A stretch of DNA of 24,259 bases from Eubacterium sp. CAG:180 (lineage in GTDB: Bacteria; Bacillota; Clostridia; Oscillospirales; Acutalibacteraceae). The translations under genes and the position numbers were made by a program. A model generated the notes under the pieces. The model did no database searches. It was not told the origin of the DNA and saw nothing but the letters and a program-made list of their open reading frames with translations. How positions within the stretch are numbered: the stretch's first letter is position 1; each line of letters starts with the position of its first letter. Of the stretch, positions 6,082 through 13,604 are shown in pieces. Location: assembly GCA_000432435.1 (NCBI GenBank), contig HF993131.1, positions 19,055 to 43,313 on the forward strand. Reading direction: 5' to 3'.

Positions 6082-7609
6082 TATCGAAAAAGCAAAGGAG
6101 CGTCTTAAAAACGGTGCTTCGCTCGTGCTGTATGACGGCAAAGAGTTCATCGAAGAAAACGGCAAGGGGCTGTCCCCTCTTTTGAAGCTGCTCAGCGAAA
6201 GAAACGATTTATCGCGTTTTTGCGCCGCCGATAAAATCATAGGAAAAGCCGCCGCCATGCTTTTTTCGCTGCTTAAAATCAAAAGTGTGTACGGTGAGGT
6301 TTTAAGCCGCAAAGCCATACCGATACTCGAAAAATACGGTATAAATTATTCTTTCGGCACCGTAACCGACAGCATAAAAAACAGATATGGCACGGGGATT
6401 TGTCCGATGGAGCAAACCGTTGAAGGCATAGACGACGCCGACACGGCATTAAAAGCCATAAAAGAAAAAATTAAAACTATGAGGATGAATAATATGAAAA
6501 AGCTCGGATTCGGTCTTATGAGACTGCCTGTTATTGACAGTAACGACCCCTCTAAAATAGATATTCCGCAAGCCGAAAAAATGGTAGATAAATTTTTGGA
6601 GCGCGGTTTCACGTACTTTGACACAGCATATATGTATCACGATTTCAAGAGCGAGGAAACCGCAAAGAAAATCATAGTTGACCGCCACCCGCGTGACAGC
6701 TTCACACTCACGTCAAAGCTGCCCACAATGATGTTGAAAACAAAGGATGACAACAGCCGCATATTTGAAAAGCAGCTCAAAAACTGCGGTGTTGACTATT
6801 TTGACTACTATCTTCTTCACAACCTGAACGTATCAAATTACGAGACGGCAACAAAGCTCGACTGCTTTGATTTCGTGGCTCGCATGAAGGAAGAGGGCAA
6901 AATAAAGACCGTCGGATTTTCGTATCACGATGACGCAAAGCTCCTCGACAGAATTTTAACCGCGCACCCCGAAATTGAGATAGTTCAGCTTCAGATAAAC
7001 TATCTCGATTGGGATAATCCGGGTATTCAGTCGCGCCTATGCTATGAAACGGCGGTAAAGCACGGCAAAAAGGTAATTGTAATGGAGCCTGTAAAGGGCG
7101 GAACACTCGCAAAAATACCGGACGAAGCCGAAAAACTGTTTAAAGACTATGCTCCGGACGCGTCAATTCCCTCTTGGGCGGTAAGATTTGCAGCAAGCCA
7201 CGACAGCGTTATGACGGTACTCAGCGGAATGAGCACATACGAACAGCTCCTTGACAACACCGGATACATGGAAAGCTTCAAGCCCTTGTCAAAGGAAGAA
7301 TTTGAAATCATAGGCAAGGCAGTAGACATTATAAAAGCTTCTATAACCGTGCCCTGCACAGGCTGCAGCTACTGCACGGCAGGCTGTCCGAAGCACATTC
7401 CGATACCAAAGTACTTTGCTCTTTATAACGAGGAAAAACGCGCTACATATAAAGATTTTTCGGTTAACGGCCAATACTACGAAAACCTCGCTAAGGAATA
7501 CGGAAAAGCCTCGGACTGCATAAAGTGCAGGAAATGTGAAAAAGCGTGTCCGCAGCACATTAAGGTAAGCGAGCTTATGCCTCAAGTTGCAAAAACTTTT
7601 GAAGAATAA
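6074..7609 (+). CDS. DUF1893 domain fused to [4Fe-4S] aldo/keto reductase
   Basis: This 511-residue protein is made of two parts. Residues 1-135 match the DUF1893 family, usually a separate protein of about 130 residues: LVLYDGKEF, AADKIIGKAAAMLF, and GTGICPMEQTV near the end. From residue 141 (MKKLGFGLMRLP) a complete aldo/keto reductase follows, with catalytic-type Asp/Tyr in FDTAYMYH, Lys in LTSKLP and His in YLLHNL, then VGFSYHD and VMEPVKGG. The tail carries two ferredoxin-like clusters, CTGCSYCTAGCP and CIKCRKCEKACP, so electrons may come from Fe-S carriers rather than only NAD(P)H. There is no stop between the parts, but GAGG at 6481-6484 sits 9 nt before ATG 6494, so a separate reductase could also be made. 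The start overlaps the ECF gene by 8 bp. Substrate unknown. Confidence 0.88.
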   Translation: MNNIEKAKERLKNGASLVLYDGKEFIEENGKGLSPLLKLLSERNDLSRFCAADKIIGKAAAMLFSLLKIKSVYGEVLSRKAIPILEKYGINYSFGTVTDSIKNRYGTGICPMEQTVEGIDDADTALKAIKEKIKTMRMNNMKKLGFGLMRLPVIDSNDPSKIDIPQAEKMVDKFLERGFTYFDTAYMYHDFKSEETAKKIIVDRHPRDSFTLTSKLPTMMLKTKDDNSRIFEKQLKNCGVDYFDYYLLHNLNVSNYETATKLDCFDFVARMKEEGKIKTVGFSYHDDAKLLDRILTAHPEIEIVQLQINYLDWDNPGIQSRLCYETAVKHGKKVIVMEPVKGGTLAKIPDEAEKLFKDYAPDASIPSWAVRFAASHDSVMTVLSGMSTYEQLLDNTGYMESFKPLSKEEFEIIGKAVDIIKASITVPCTGCSYCTAGCPKHIPIPKYFALYNEEKRATYKDFSVNGQYYENLAKEYGKASDCIKCRKCEKACPQHIKVSELMPQVAKTFEE

Positions 7610-7735
7610 GGGCGCAAAAAGAGAATCGCAGAGCTTGAAAGCACTCTCGCAAGACTCAACAGAAAGATTGAAAATCACGAGAGCAAATGCATTCCGTTCG
7701 AGGAAAAGCTAAAAGCGAAAAAGACAGACCGATAA
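7610..7735 (+). other. Open in-frame stretch after the reductase stop, possible coding remnant
   Basis: Directly after the TAA of the reductase, the same frame stays open for 41 codons. It reads a charged, heptad-like sequence (RIAELESTLARLNRKIENH) that ends at TAA 7733-7735. It has no ATG, GTG or TTG start with a ribosome binding site. It looks like a coiled-coil fragment of a lost gene, or a former C-terminal extension cut off by the stop. Chance is also possible at this length. Confidence 0.35.
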
Positions 7736-7780
7736 CTAAAATCACCAAAGTACATTTTGCTTTTGCCGCTCCGAAATACA

Positions 7781-7809
7781 TTGATACAAACGACTTATTG
7801 TGTTAAAAT
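7781..7809 (+). promoter_or_regulatory. Promoter of the Pr6Pr/EFR1 unit
   Basis: TTGATA (7781-7786), a 17-nt spacer and TAAAAT (7804-7809) give the same hexamers and spacing as the deoC promoter. The promoter lies 39 nt before the ATG of the membrane protein, so the last two genes of the redox block can be transcribed independently. Confidence 0.75.
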
Positions 7810-7847
7810 GGAGTTTATATCAATAGTTTTTCGGGGTGGCATTTTTT

Positions 7848-8504
7848 ATGTATATAAAAAGTCAGAATTTGAAGCAGCTCTACCGCATAATTTTTTTATT
7901 GTGCTGTGAGGCAGGGATGATATTACAATATATTGACAGTCTGCGACGCGGCAACGCCGACACGCTTTTATATTACTACACGGTACAAAGCGGCATACTC
8001 TGCTTTTTATACTTCTTTTTTCTCGCTGTTTTCAGCCCGAAAAAGGAAAAGGCCGTTATCAGAGGTGCCGTAACCATGTGTATAGCCGTGACCGCAATTG
8101 CCTATTTGTTTATGCCGAACGGTGCCAAAGAGGCAGCGGCCTCCGATAAGGCTTTTTACACAGGCTATATTCTTATGCACTATATAGTTCCTCTCATGGT
8201 GATACTCGACTATCTGCTGTTTTTCCCGAAAGGGTTATACAAGGCTTTGCACCCGCTTTGTTGGCTGATTTTGCCATATCTTTATATCGCATTTACAATG
8301 ATTTGCGCTAAATTCGGCAGCAAGATCTTTTCCGCCTTCGGCGGCAGCAGCCGTTATCCGTATCCGTTTCTCGACGCAGACCTTTACGGCAAAAACAAGG
8401 TTGCGCTTATAATTGTCTTTATTACGGCGGCGTTTTTGGCTCTCGGTTATCTGTCGTTTGTTATTGACCGCCTGCTCGGAAAAAACGGCAAAAAGCTTAA
8501 GTAA
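7848..8504 (+). CDS. Pr6Pr-type membrane protein, function unknown
   Basis: This 218-residue polytopic membrane protein has about six hydrophobic segments. The layout and the motif near the C-terminus (YPYPFLDADLYGKNKVA, followed by a helix and FVIDRLLGK) match the Pr6Pr / FAR-17a-AIG1-like family of bacterial integral membrane proteins, for which I know no firm role; eukaryotic AIG1 relatives are threonine lipid hydrolases. I chose ATG 7848, with GGGGTGG 8 nt upstream; a GTG at 7836 lies within that site. It has its own promoter and is followed 36 nt later by the flavodoxin-ferredoxin gene, suggesting a two-gene unit. Confidence 0.75.
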   Translation: MYIKSQNLKQLYRIIFLLCCEAGMILQYIDSLRRGNADTLLYYYTVQSGILCFLYFFFLAVFSPKKEKAVIRGAVTMCIAVTAIAYLFMPNGAKEAAASDKAFYTGYILMHYIVPLMVILDYLLFFPKGLYKALHPLCWLILPYLYIAFTMICAKFGSKIFSAFGGSSRYPYPFLDADLYGKNKVALIIVFITAAFLALGYLSFVIDRLLGKNGKKLK

Positions 8505-8540
8505 TAAAAGCCTCAAAACATATTTGAAGGAGCGATAAAA

Positions 8541-9287
8541 GTGATAATATATTTTACAGGTACCGGAAACAGCCGCCATTTAGCAAAAAAGGTCGGAGAA
8601 GCAATAAACGAAATTCCGGTCAACTCGTTTGAATACATAAAGGAGCGTAAAAAAGGCAGCTTTGACAGCGATACCCCCTATGTTTTTGTATGCCCGACTT
8701 ACGCTTGGCAAATACCGCACATTTTTGAAAAACTCATAAGGGAATCCGTGTTTCACGGCTCCGATAAAGCATATTTCATAATGGATTGCGGCGGCGAAAT
8801 AGGAAATGCAAGGAAACAATTACAAGCGCTTTGCTCTGACAAGGGTTTCGAATTTATGGGTGTTTACGAGGTTGTAATGCCCGAAAATTACACGGCTCTT
8901 TACAGCGCACCTGATGAAAAAACCGCAGAGAAGCTTATAATAAAAGCGGATAAAGCGGCTCTTGACGCAGCAGAATACATCAAAGCCGAAAAGCCTTTCC
9001 CCGATATTAAAGTCGGCATTGCGGACAGACTAAAAAGCGGCATAGTAAATACGGTCTTTTACAAATTCATCGTATCCGCAGACAAATTCTACGCCACCGA
9101 CAAATGCATAGCTTGCGGAAAATGCGTAAAAAGCTGTGTGCTGAACAACATTGAGCTTAAGAACGGCAAGCCTGTTTGGGGCAAAAGCTGCACACACTGT
9201 ATGGCATGTATTAACTTTTGTCCCACAAATGCCATTGAATACGGCAAGCATTCAATCGGTCTGAGGCGTTACACTCTGACAGACTGA
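8541..9287 (+). CDS. EFR1-type flavodoxin/ferredoxin fusion protein
   Basis: This 248-residue protein has an N-terminal flavodoxin fold with the FMN-binding loop FTGTGNSRHLAKK at residues 5-17 and VCPTYAWQIP in the middle. A C-terminal bacterial-type ferredoxin domain follows, with two clusters, CIACGKCVKSC and CTHCMACINFCPTNAIEY. Proteins of this build (EFR1 family) are cytoplasmic one-electron carriers or reductases in anaerobes. The start is a GTG at 8541, preceded by AAGGAGC at a normal distance; no ATG fits. It ends the redox block before a strong terminator. The redox partners are unknown. Together with the Isf protein and the Fe-S reductase it makes three cluster-bearing redox proteins within 4.4 kb. 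Confidence 0.9.
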   Translation: MIIYFTGTGNSRHLAKKVGEAINEIPVNSFEYIKERKKGSFDSDTPYVFVCPTYAWQIPHIFEKLIRESVFHGSDKAYFIMDCGGEIGNARKQLQALCSDKGFEFMGVYEVVMPENYTALYSAPDEKTAEKLIIKADKAALDAAEYIKAEKPFPDIKVGIADRLKSGIVNTVFYKFIVSADKFYATDKCIACGKCVKSCVLNNIELKNGKPVWGKSCTHCMACINFCPTNAIEYGKHSIGLRRYTLTD

Positions 9288-9371
9288 AATACGGTAAATT
9301 GCTTTTACCGAATGTTCATAAAGCGTTTCATAACCAAGCGGTATTTTTATAAATTAAAGGCATAGATAAAG

Positions 9372-9410
9372 CAGACCTTGTCGGTACAATTCACAAGGTC
9401 TGTTTTTTTT
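9372..9410 (+). terminator. Rho-independent terminator of the redox block
   Basis: CAGACCTTGT (9372-9381) pairs perfectly with ACAAGGTCTG (9393-9402), followed by eight T residues. A smaller 7-bp hairpin at 9292-9310, nearer the stop codon, lacks a T-run. Confidence 0.92.
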
Positions 9411-9538
9411 ACGGTAATAATTCATATATGAGCCTTTTGTCTCAATATTGCATTTTTCGTCTGACGAGAAAGACAATCGCTGCGGTGATTTGCTTGCTTA
9501 CACCTATATATGAAGAAAAAATTTGCCCTTTTGGGAGG
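9411..9538. other. Intergenic stretch with no recognised gene
   Basis: The gap between the EFR1 stop and the stop of the leftward GPH transporter is 304 nt. Two convergent terminators account for most of its structure. In the remaining 128 nt I see no start with a ribosome binding site, no long repeat and no RNA gene. Confidence 0.6.
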
Positions 9539-9572
9539 AAAAAAGAAACCGTTACCAAACGGTAACGGCTTC
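9539..9572 (-). terminator. Terminator of the leftward GPH transporter
   Basis: On the minus strand a 12-bp stem (9572-9561 with 9556-9545, one G-T wobble, 4-nt loop) is followed by TTTTTT (9544-9539). It starts about 20 nt past the stop codon. Confidence 0.9.
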
Positions 9573-9591
9573 CTGAATTTTTCCGAATGAA

Positions 9592-11118
9592 TTATTCTGC
9601 GGTTTTTGCAGCCTTAGCGGCTTTTCTTTCCTCTATTTCTTTTACATACTCTCTCTGCTTACTCTCGGTAACCTTGTAGAAGAGCATGGGGATAATGGTG
9701 GCAACCATCGAAATAGCACCCGAAAGTATGAGCACAGCCCAAAGCTTTTCAGAGCCCTCCGGAGTTACGGTATTGTACGGGTCTGACGGAGAAATGCCGG
9801 AAATTCCATATGCCATAACGCCTATGAATGCGCCGACAGCCATACTGATTTTATTTATGAAGGTCTGCATTGAGAAGCAGATGCCCTCTGCTCTCTCGCC
9901 CGTTTTCCACTCAAGATATTCAACTGTATCGCCTATCATAGCGTAGGTTATTACGTTATTGATACCCTGCGGAAGTCCGAGGAGAACAAAACCTATGGCA
10001 AGCCAAAGGAGATTTGAGGAATTGTTATAGCCGCCGTTTCTGCCTATAAAGTACATAGCGAACATAACTACGGCGCCGAGTACATGTACATAGATATATG
10101 TATTTTTCTTTCCGAAATGCTTTGTGAACCACGGAATAAGCACGGTTGCAATTGCTCCGCCGGGAACAACAAGTATTGTAAGAATACTGTATACTGCCTC
10201 GTTTCCGAGAACATACTTTGCAAAATAAAGCGAGCCCGTGTACATATAAACGGTTCTTGCCGCACCCAAAATACCGGAAATGAGTATGAGCAAAAGCTGA
10301 TCGTTTTTAAAGAGAAGCCCAAGGTTATGGCCGAGTGAAGGCGGAGTTGTGTCGGAGGTATACCTCTCTTTTGTGTTTTTAAAGCCATAGAAGAACATCG
10401 GCATTGACACAATAACGAGAACAACTGCGCAAATAAAATATGTCCATTTAAGTGTGTTTGCGTTTGCTACGGAATTAGCCGCTATAAGCACACCGTCGGC
10501 ATCCTTATATTTTGCGGTTACAGCCGAAGTAATTACGGGTACAAATACCGTTACGGCGCCTGCGCCTATGGTGCAGCAAAGACGCGCAACAGTAAGAAGA
10601 TTGCCGCGAATGGTTGTGTTATTTGTCATAGCCGTTGAAAGGCCCCAATAAGGAACATCGGCTACGGTAAATACCATTGACCAAATGACATAGATAACCG
10701 AAATAATGATGAATGATTTTGCCGTGCTGTTATAGACAGGCAGGAAGCAGGCTATGGTAACCAAGCCTATCGGAACAGCCATCCATTTAAGATACGGGCG
10801 GCATTTGCCCCATTTGGTTCTTGTTCTGTCAACAATAGAGCCCATAATCGGGTCATTGAGAGCATCATACACCCTCGTGAAGAGCATAAGAAGCGCTACT
10901 GCGGTGGCACCTGTCGTTTTGCCGATCCTGGCGTCCGCCATTAAAAGTGCATCGGTCATAAATATGGTAAGATATGAGCCGATGATGGTGCAGATAAAGT
11001 TTTGGCCTATACCGGTAATACTGTACGCAATAGCTTCACGCGGCTGCAAATTACCGTCATTCGGCGTGGTGCCGAACAGCTTATGCCAAAAACCTCTCTT
11101 AACAGATTGATTTTCCAT
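9592..11118 (-). CDS. GPH-family (MelB-like) sugar:cation symporter
   Basis: This 508-residue transporter of the glycoside-pentoside-hexuronide:cation symporter family has about twelve membrane helices. It carries the family cation-site region RVYDALNDPIMG (paired acidic residues on helix 2), the loop VDRTRTKWGKCRPY, and GDTVEYLEWKTGERAEGI in the second half. It imports a glycoside or sugar with Na+ or H+; which one cannot be read from the sequence. ATG 11118 has AAGGAG 8 nt upstream. The C-terminus is a charged, Ala/Lys/Glu-rich cytoplasmic tail. It is a single-gene unit with its own promoter and terminator, divergent from a second GPH gene. No glycosidase lies nearby. Confidence 0.92.
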   Translation of the reverse strand: MENQSVKRGFWHKLFGTTPNDGNLQPREAIAYSITGIGQNFICTIIGSYLTIFMTDALLMADARIGKTTGATAVALLMLFTRVYDALNDPIMGSIVDRTRTKWGKCRPYLKWMAVPIGLVTIACFLPVYNSTAKSFIIISVIYVIWSMVFTVADVPYWGLSTAMTNNTTIRGNLLTVARLCCTIGAGAVTVFVPVITSAVTAKYKDADGVLIAANSVANANTLKWTYFICAVVLVIVSMPMFFYGFKNTKERYTSDTTPPSLGHNLGLLFKNDQLLLILISGILGAARTVYMYTGSLYFAKYVLGNEAVYSILTILVVPGGAIATVLIPWFTKHFGKKNTYIYVHVLGAVVMFAMYFIGRNGGYNNSSNLLWLAIGFVLLGLPQGINNVITYAMIGDTVEYLEWKTGERAEGICFSMQTFINKISMAVGAFIGVMAYGISGISPSDPYNTVTPEGSEKLWAVLILSGAISMVATIIPMLFYKVTESKQREYVKEIEERKAAKAAKTAE

Positions 11119-11176
11119 TAAGTTAACTCCTTTTCCTTTTTTACAACTTTATACAACTTCAAAAGTCATAAAAAAT

Positions 11177-11205
11177 ATTATAATCCAGAAACTTAAAATA
11201 GTCAA
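11177..11205 (-). promoter_or_regulatory. Promoter of the leftward GPH transporter
   Basis: On the minus strand TTGACT (11205-11200), a 17-nt spacer and a consensus TATAAT (11182-11177) lie about 60 nt before the ATG. Confidence 0.82.
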
Positions 11206-11277
11206 TTTGAATACAACAAATTTTTCATCTTTATTTGATTAAAGACACAAAACTCGTTTGTGACCGTTATTTTTTCA

Positions 11278-11308
11278 CATTTGGAAATGAGCCGCCCTTT
11301 TTGGCGGT
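11278..11308. promoter_or_regulatory. Palindromes between the divergent GPH promoters, possible operators
   Basis: CATTT-GG-AAATG (11278-11289) is a perfect 5+5 dyad. Directly after it, GCCGCC pairs with GGCGGT (11291-11296 with 11303-11308) around a 6-nt gap. Both lie just upstream of the rightward promoter and between the two start regions, where an operator for either or both genes would sit. Short dyads like these can occur by chance. Confidence 0.35.
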
Positions 11309-11326
11309 CAAACCGAATATTTCTAT

Positions 11327-11355
11327 TTGACTTATTTCTCTTAAACATTTATTAT
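11327..11355 (+). promoter_or_regulatory. Promoter of the rightward GPH transporter unit
   Basis: TTGACT (11327-11332), a 17-nt spacer and TATTAT (11350-11355) each match the vegetative consensus at 5 of 6 positions. The promoter lies 46 nt before the GTG start. Confidence 0.78.
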
Positions 11356-11401
11356 ATATAGTATAATTATTTGTATTTGTCTGAAATCGGAGGATGACGG
11401 C

Positions 11402-12808
11402 GTGAAAAAATCAAACAGTTTACTGAAAAAATTACCGGGGTACATAGGCTACGGCGTAGGTGCCGTGGGGCTTGACCTCAGCTACGGAATGTTCTATTCG
11501 TTTTTGTCTTACTACCTTTCAAGCGTACTCGGACTTAAACCCGCATTTCTTTTGATACTCACCCCGATAGCACGTATTTGGGACGGTATTAACGACCCGA
11601 TGATGGGAACGATAGTTGACAATACGCGCACAAAATTCGGTAAATACCGCCCGTGGATACTCATAGGTGCATTCTCGAACGCGGTGGTTCTTACGCTCCT
11701 TTTCACATCCTTCGGTATGAGCGGAACAAAGCTCTACATATATATAGCCGCCATGTATATTCTTTGGGGAATGACCAACACCATGGCGGATATTCCCTAT
11801 TGGTCGATGATACCCTCTTTTACAAGCGAAGCTAAAGAGAGAAGCTTAGTAGCAACAATCGCGAGAACCTTCTCGGGTCTCGGCCAGGGAATCATAACAA
11901 TATTGACTCCCATAATTCTTCCTCTGCTCTCAACAGGCATGACCACAGAAAAGGGTTACAGCGCAACCGGATTTTCGCGTTGGGCTATGATATGCGGAAT
12001 AGCACTTATACTTTTTTCGGCTACATGCGTATTCAATACAAAAGAGACAAATGTTGTCTACAACGAAAAGCAAAAATTCAGCTTCAAGCAGATATTCAAA
12101 ACCGTGGCTCACAACGATCAGCTCGTCGTATTTATGATATTCGCCATGCTTTCAAATGCAGGCTGGTACCTGACAAGCTCCACGGCTGTTTACTATTTCA
12201 CCGATGTTTTGGGTCAGCCTAAGGGTCAATCGCTTTTCCAAACAATCGGCGCAGTCGGCTCGGTAGTCGGCCTTTTGGTAATACCCATGCTCTCGGAAAA
12301 ATTTACCATGCGCTCAATATACACCATATCGCTCTCGATGACTATTTTGGGATACGCCCTGATGTTCCTCTTCGGCCCGGTGCTTAAAATCGCAATAGCA
12401 CTTGATATTTGCTATATTTTGGCCTCGGTGGGCATAAGTTCGATGTTTGTTTCGCAAACTGTATTCCTTGCGGACATAGTCGATTACGGCGAGTACAAAA
12501 ACGGTTCGCGAAGCGAGAGTATAACCTTCTCTATGAAGGGCTTTTTACAAAAAATGGCATACACCATTCAGACTGTTATTCTTTTCGGCGGTCTTGGTAT
12601 ATTCGGCTACAACGAGCAAATTAAAGAGGGCGTTATAAACAACGCCACCAAAAATGCGATAGGCACAATAGCCTTCGGAATACCGCCAATACTTATAATA
12701 ATTTCAATGATAGTTTTCCGCAGCAAGTTTAAAATTCACGGCGAGCTTGCCGAAAAAATTCATAGCTATATTACTGAAAAAAGAGCTGCTGACGGTGACG
12801 AAAAATGA
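11402..12808 (+). CDS. GPH-family (MelB-like) sugar:cation symporter, second copy
   Basis: This 468-residue member of the same symporter family as the divergent neighbour is clearly a different paralogue. It shows ARIWDGINDPMMGTIVDN (acidic pair of the cation site), TRTKFGKYRPW in the helix 2-3 loop, and LADIVDYGEYKNGSRSESI in the second half. About twelve membrane helices are visible. The start is GTG 11402, with GGAGG 8 nt upstream; the closer ATG at 11394 is in another frame and stops at once. The stop overlaps the following histidine phosphatase start as ATGA, so the two proteins are probably made together. Substrate unknown. Confidence 0.92.
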   Translation: MKKSNSLLKKLPGYIGYGVGAVGLDLSYGMFYSFLSYYLSSVLGLKPAFLLILTPIARIWDGINDPMMGTIVDNTRTKFGKYRPWILIGAFSNAVVLTLLFTSFGMSGTKLYIYIAAMYILWGMTNTMADIPYWSMIPSFTSEAKERSLVATIARTFSGLGQGIITILTPIILPLLSTGMTTEKGYSATGFSRWAMICGIALILFSATCVFNTKETNVVYNEKQKFSFKQIFKTVAHNDQLVVFMIFAMLSNAGWYLTSSTAVYYFTDVLGQPKGQSLFQTIGAVGSVVGLLVIPMLSEKFTMRSIYTISLSMTILGYALMFLFGPVLKIAIALDICYILASVGISSMFVSQTVFLADIVDYGEYKNGSRSESITFSMKGFLQKMAYTIQTVILFGGLGIFGYNEQIKEGVINNATKNAIGTIAFGIPPILIIISMIVFRSKFKIHGELAEKIHSYITEKRAADGDEK

Positions 12809-13530
12809 GGATTCTCATTATAAGACACGGTGACCCCGACTACGAAAAGGATTCGTTGACTCAAAAGGGATGGCACGAGGCCGAGCTTCTTGCGGACAAA
12901 ATGGAAAAGACCGACGTTACGGCTTTTTATGTCTCTCCGCTCGGCAGAGCGCAGGACACTGCAAGCGTTACACTTAAAAGGCTCGGAAGAAGCGCAAAAA
13001 CTTATCATTGGCTCAGGGAATTTCACGCGCCGATATATGACAAAAAGACAAAAAAGCTCCGCGGTCCGTGGGATCTTATGCCTTCGTTTTTCACTAAAGA
13101 GGATGACCTTTACGATGTGAAAAAATGGGCGGACACAGAGTTTATGAAGCAAGGCAGAGTAAAGCAGGAGTACAGAAAAGTTTCTCAGGGTCTTGACAAG
13201 GTACTTAAAGCGCACGGATACGAGAGAAAAGATAAATACTACAAGGCCGTAAATGCAAACAAAGACACAATAGTATTCTTTTGTCATTTCGGCGTGGAAT
13301 GTGTAATGCTTTCACATCTTCTCAACATTTCGCCCGTATGCCTGTGGCAGGGCTTTTGCGCTGCTCCGACCTCGGTCACTACGCTGTACACCGAGGAGCG
13401 AGAAAAAGGCATAGCGGTATGGCGCTGCAGCTCATTCGGAGATATTTCTCATCTGTACGCAGGGAACGAAGAGCCCGCATTTGCCGCGCGGTTTTGCGAA
13501 ATCTACGACGATATGTCGCAAAGGCACTGA
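12805..13530 (+). CDS. Histidine phosphatase family protein
   Basis: This 241-residue cytoplasmic protein belongs to the phosphoglycerate-mutase-like histidine phosphatase superfamily. The N-terminal RHG motif (LIIRHGDPDYE, His8 as phospho-acceptor), the arginine in YVSPLGRAQDTA and the second catalytic histidine in FFCHFGVECV are all present, so it should be active. The start ATG overlaps the stop of the GPH transporter by 4 bp (ATGA), which usually means coupled translation. A phosphatase tied to a sugar importer suggests action on a sugar phosphate or phosphorylated metabolite; the substrate cannot be deduced. A strong terminator follows directly. Confidence 0.88.
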   Translation: MRILIIRHGDPDYEKDSLTQKGWHEAELLADKMEKTDVTAFYVSPLGRAQDTASVTLKRLGRSAKTYHWLREFHAPIYDKKTKKLRGPWDLMPSFFTKEDDLYDVKKWADTEFMKQGRVKQEYRKVSQGLDKVLKAHGYERKDKYYKAVNANKDTIVFFCHFGVECVMLSHLLNISPVCLWQGFCAAPTSVTTLYTEEREKGIAVWRCSSFGDISHLYAGNEEPAFAARFCEIYDDMSQRH

Positions 13531-13546
13531 TAAAAGCTATAAAAAT

Positions 13547-13584
13547 GGGGCTGTAAAAATTTCTCGTTTTTACAACCCCGTTTT
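13547..13584. terminator. Bidirectional terminator between the phosphatase gene and murC
   Basis: GGGGCTGTAAAAA (13547-13559) pairs with TTTTTACAACCCC (13567-13579), with one mismatch, followed by GTTTT. On the minus strand the stem is followed by ATTTTTATA. It serves the two convergent genes. Confidence 0.88.
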
Positions 13585-13604
13585 ATATTGTATTTTATCT
13601 TAAC

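Noticed and set aside
9292..9310. Hairpin directly after the EFR1 gene as its terminator
   Set aside because: The 7-bp stem has no T-run; the strong hairpin with eight T residues 60 nt further is the better terminator.
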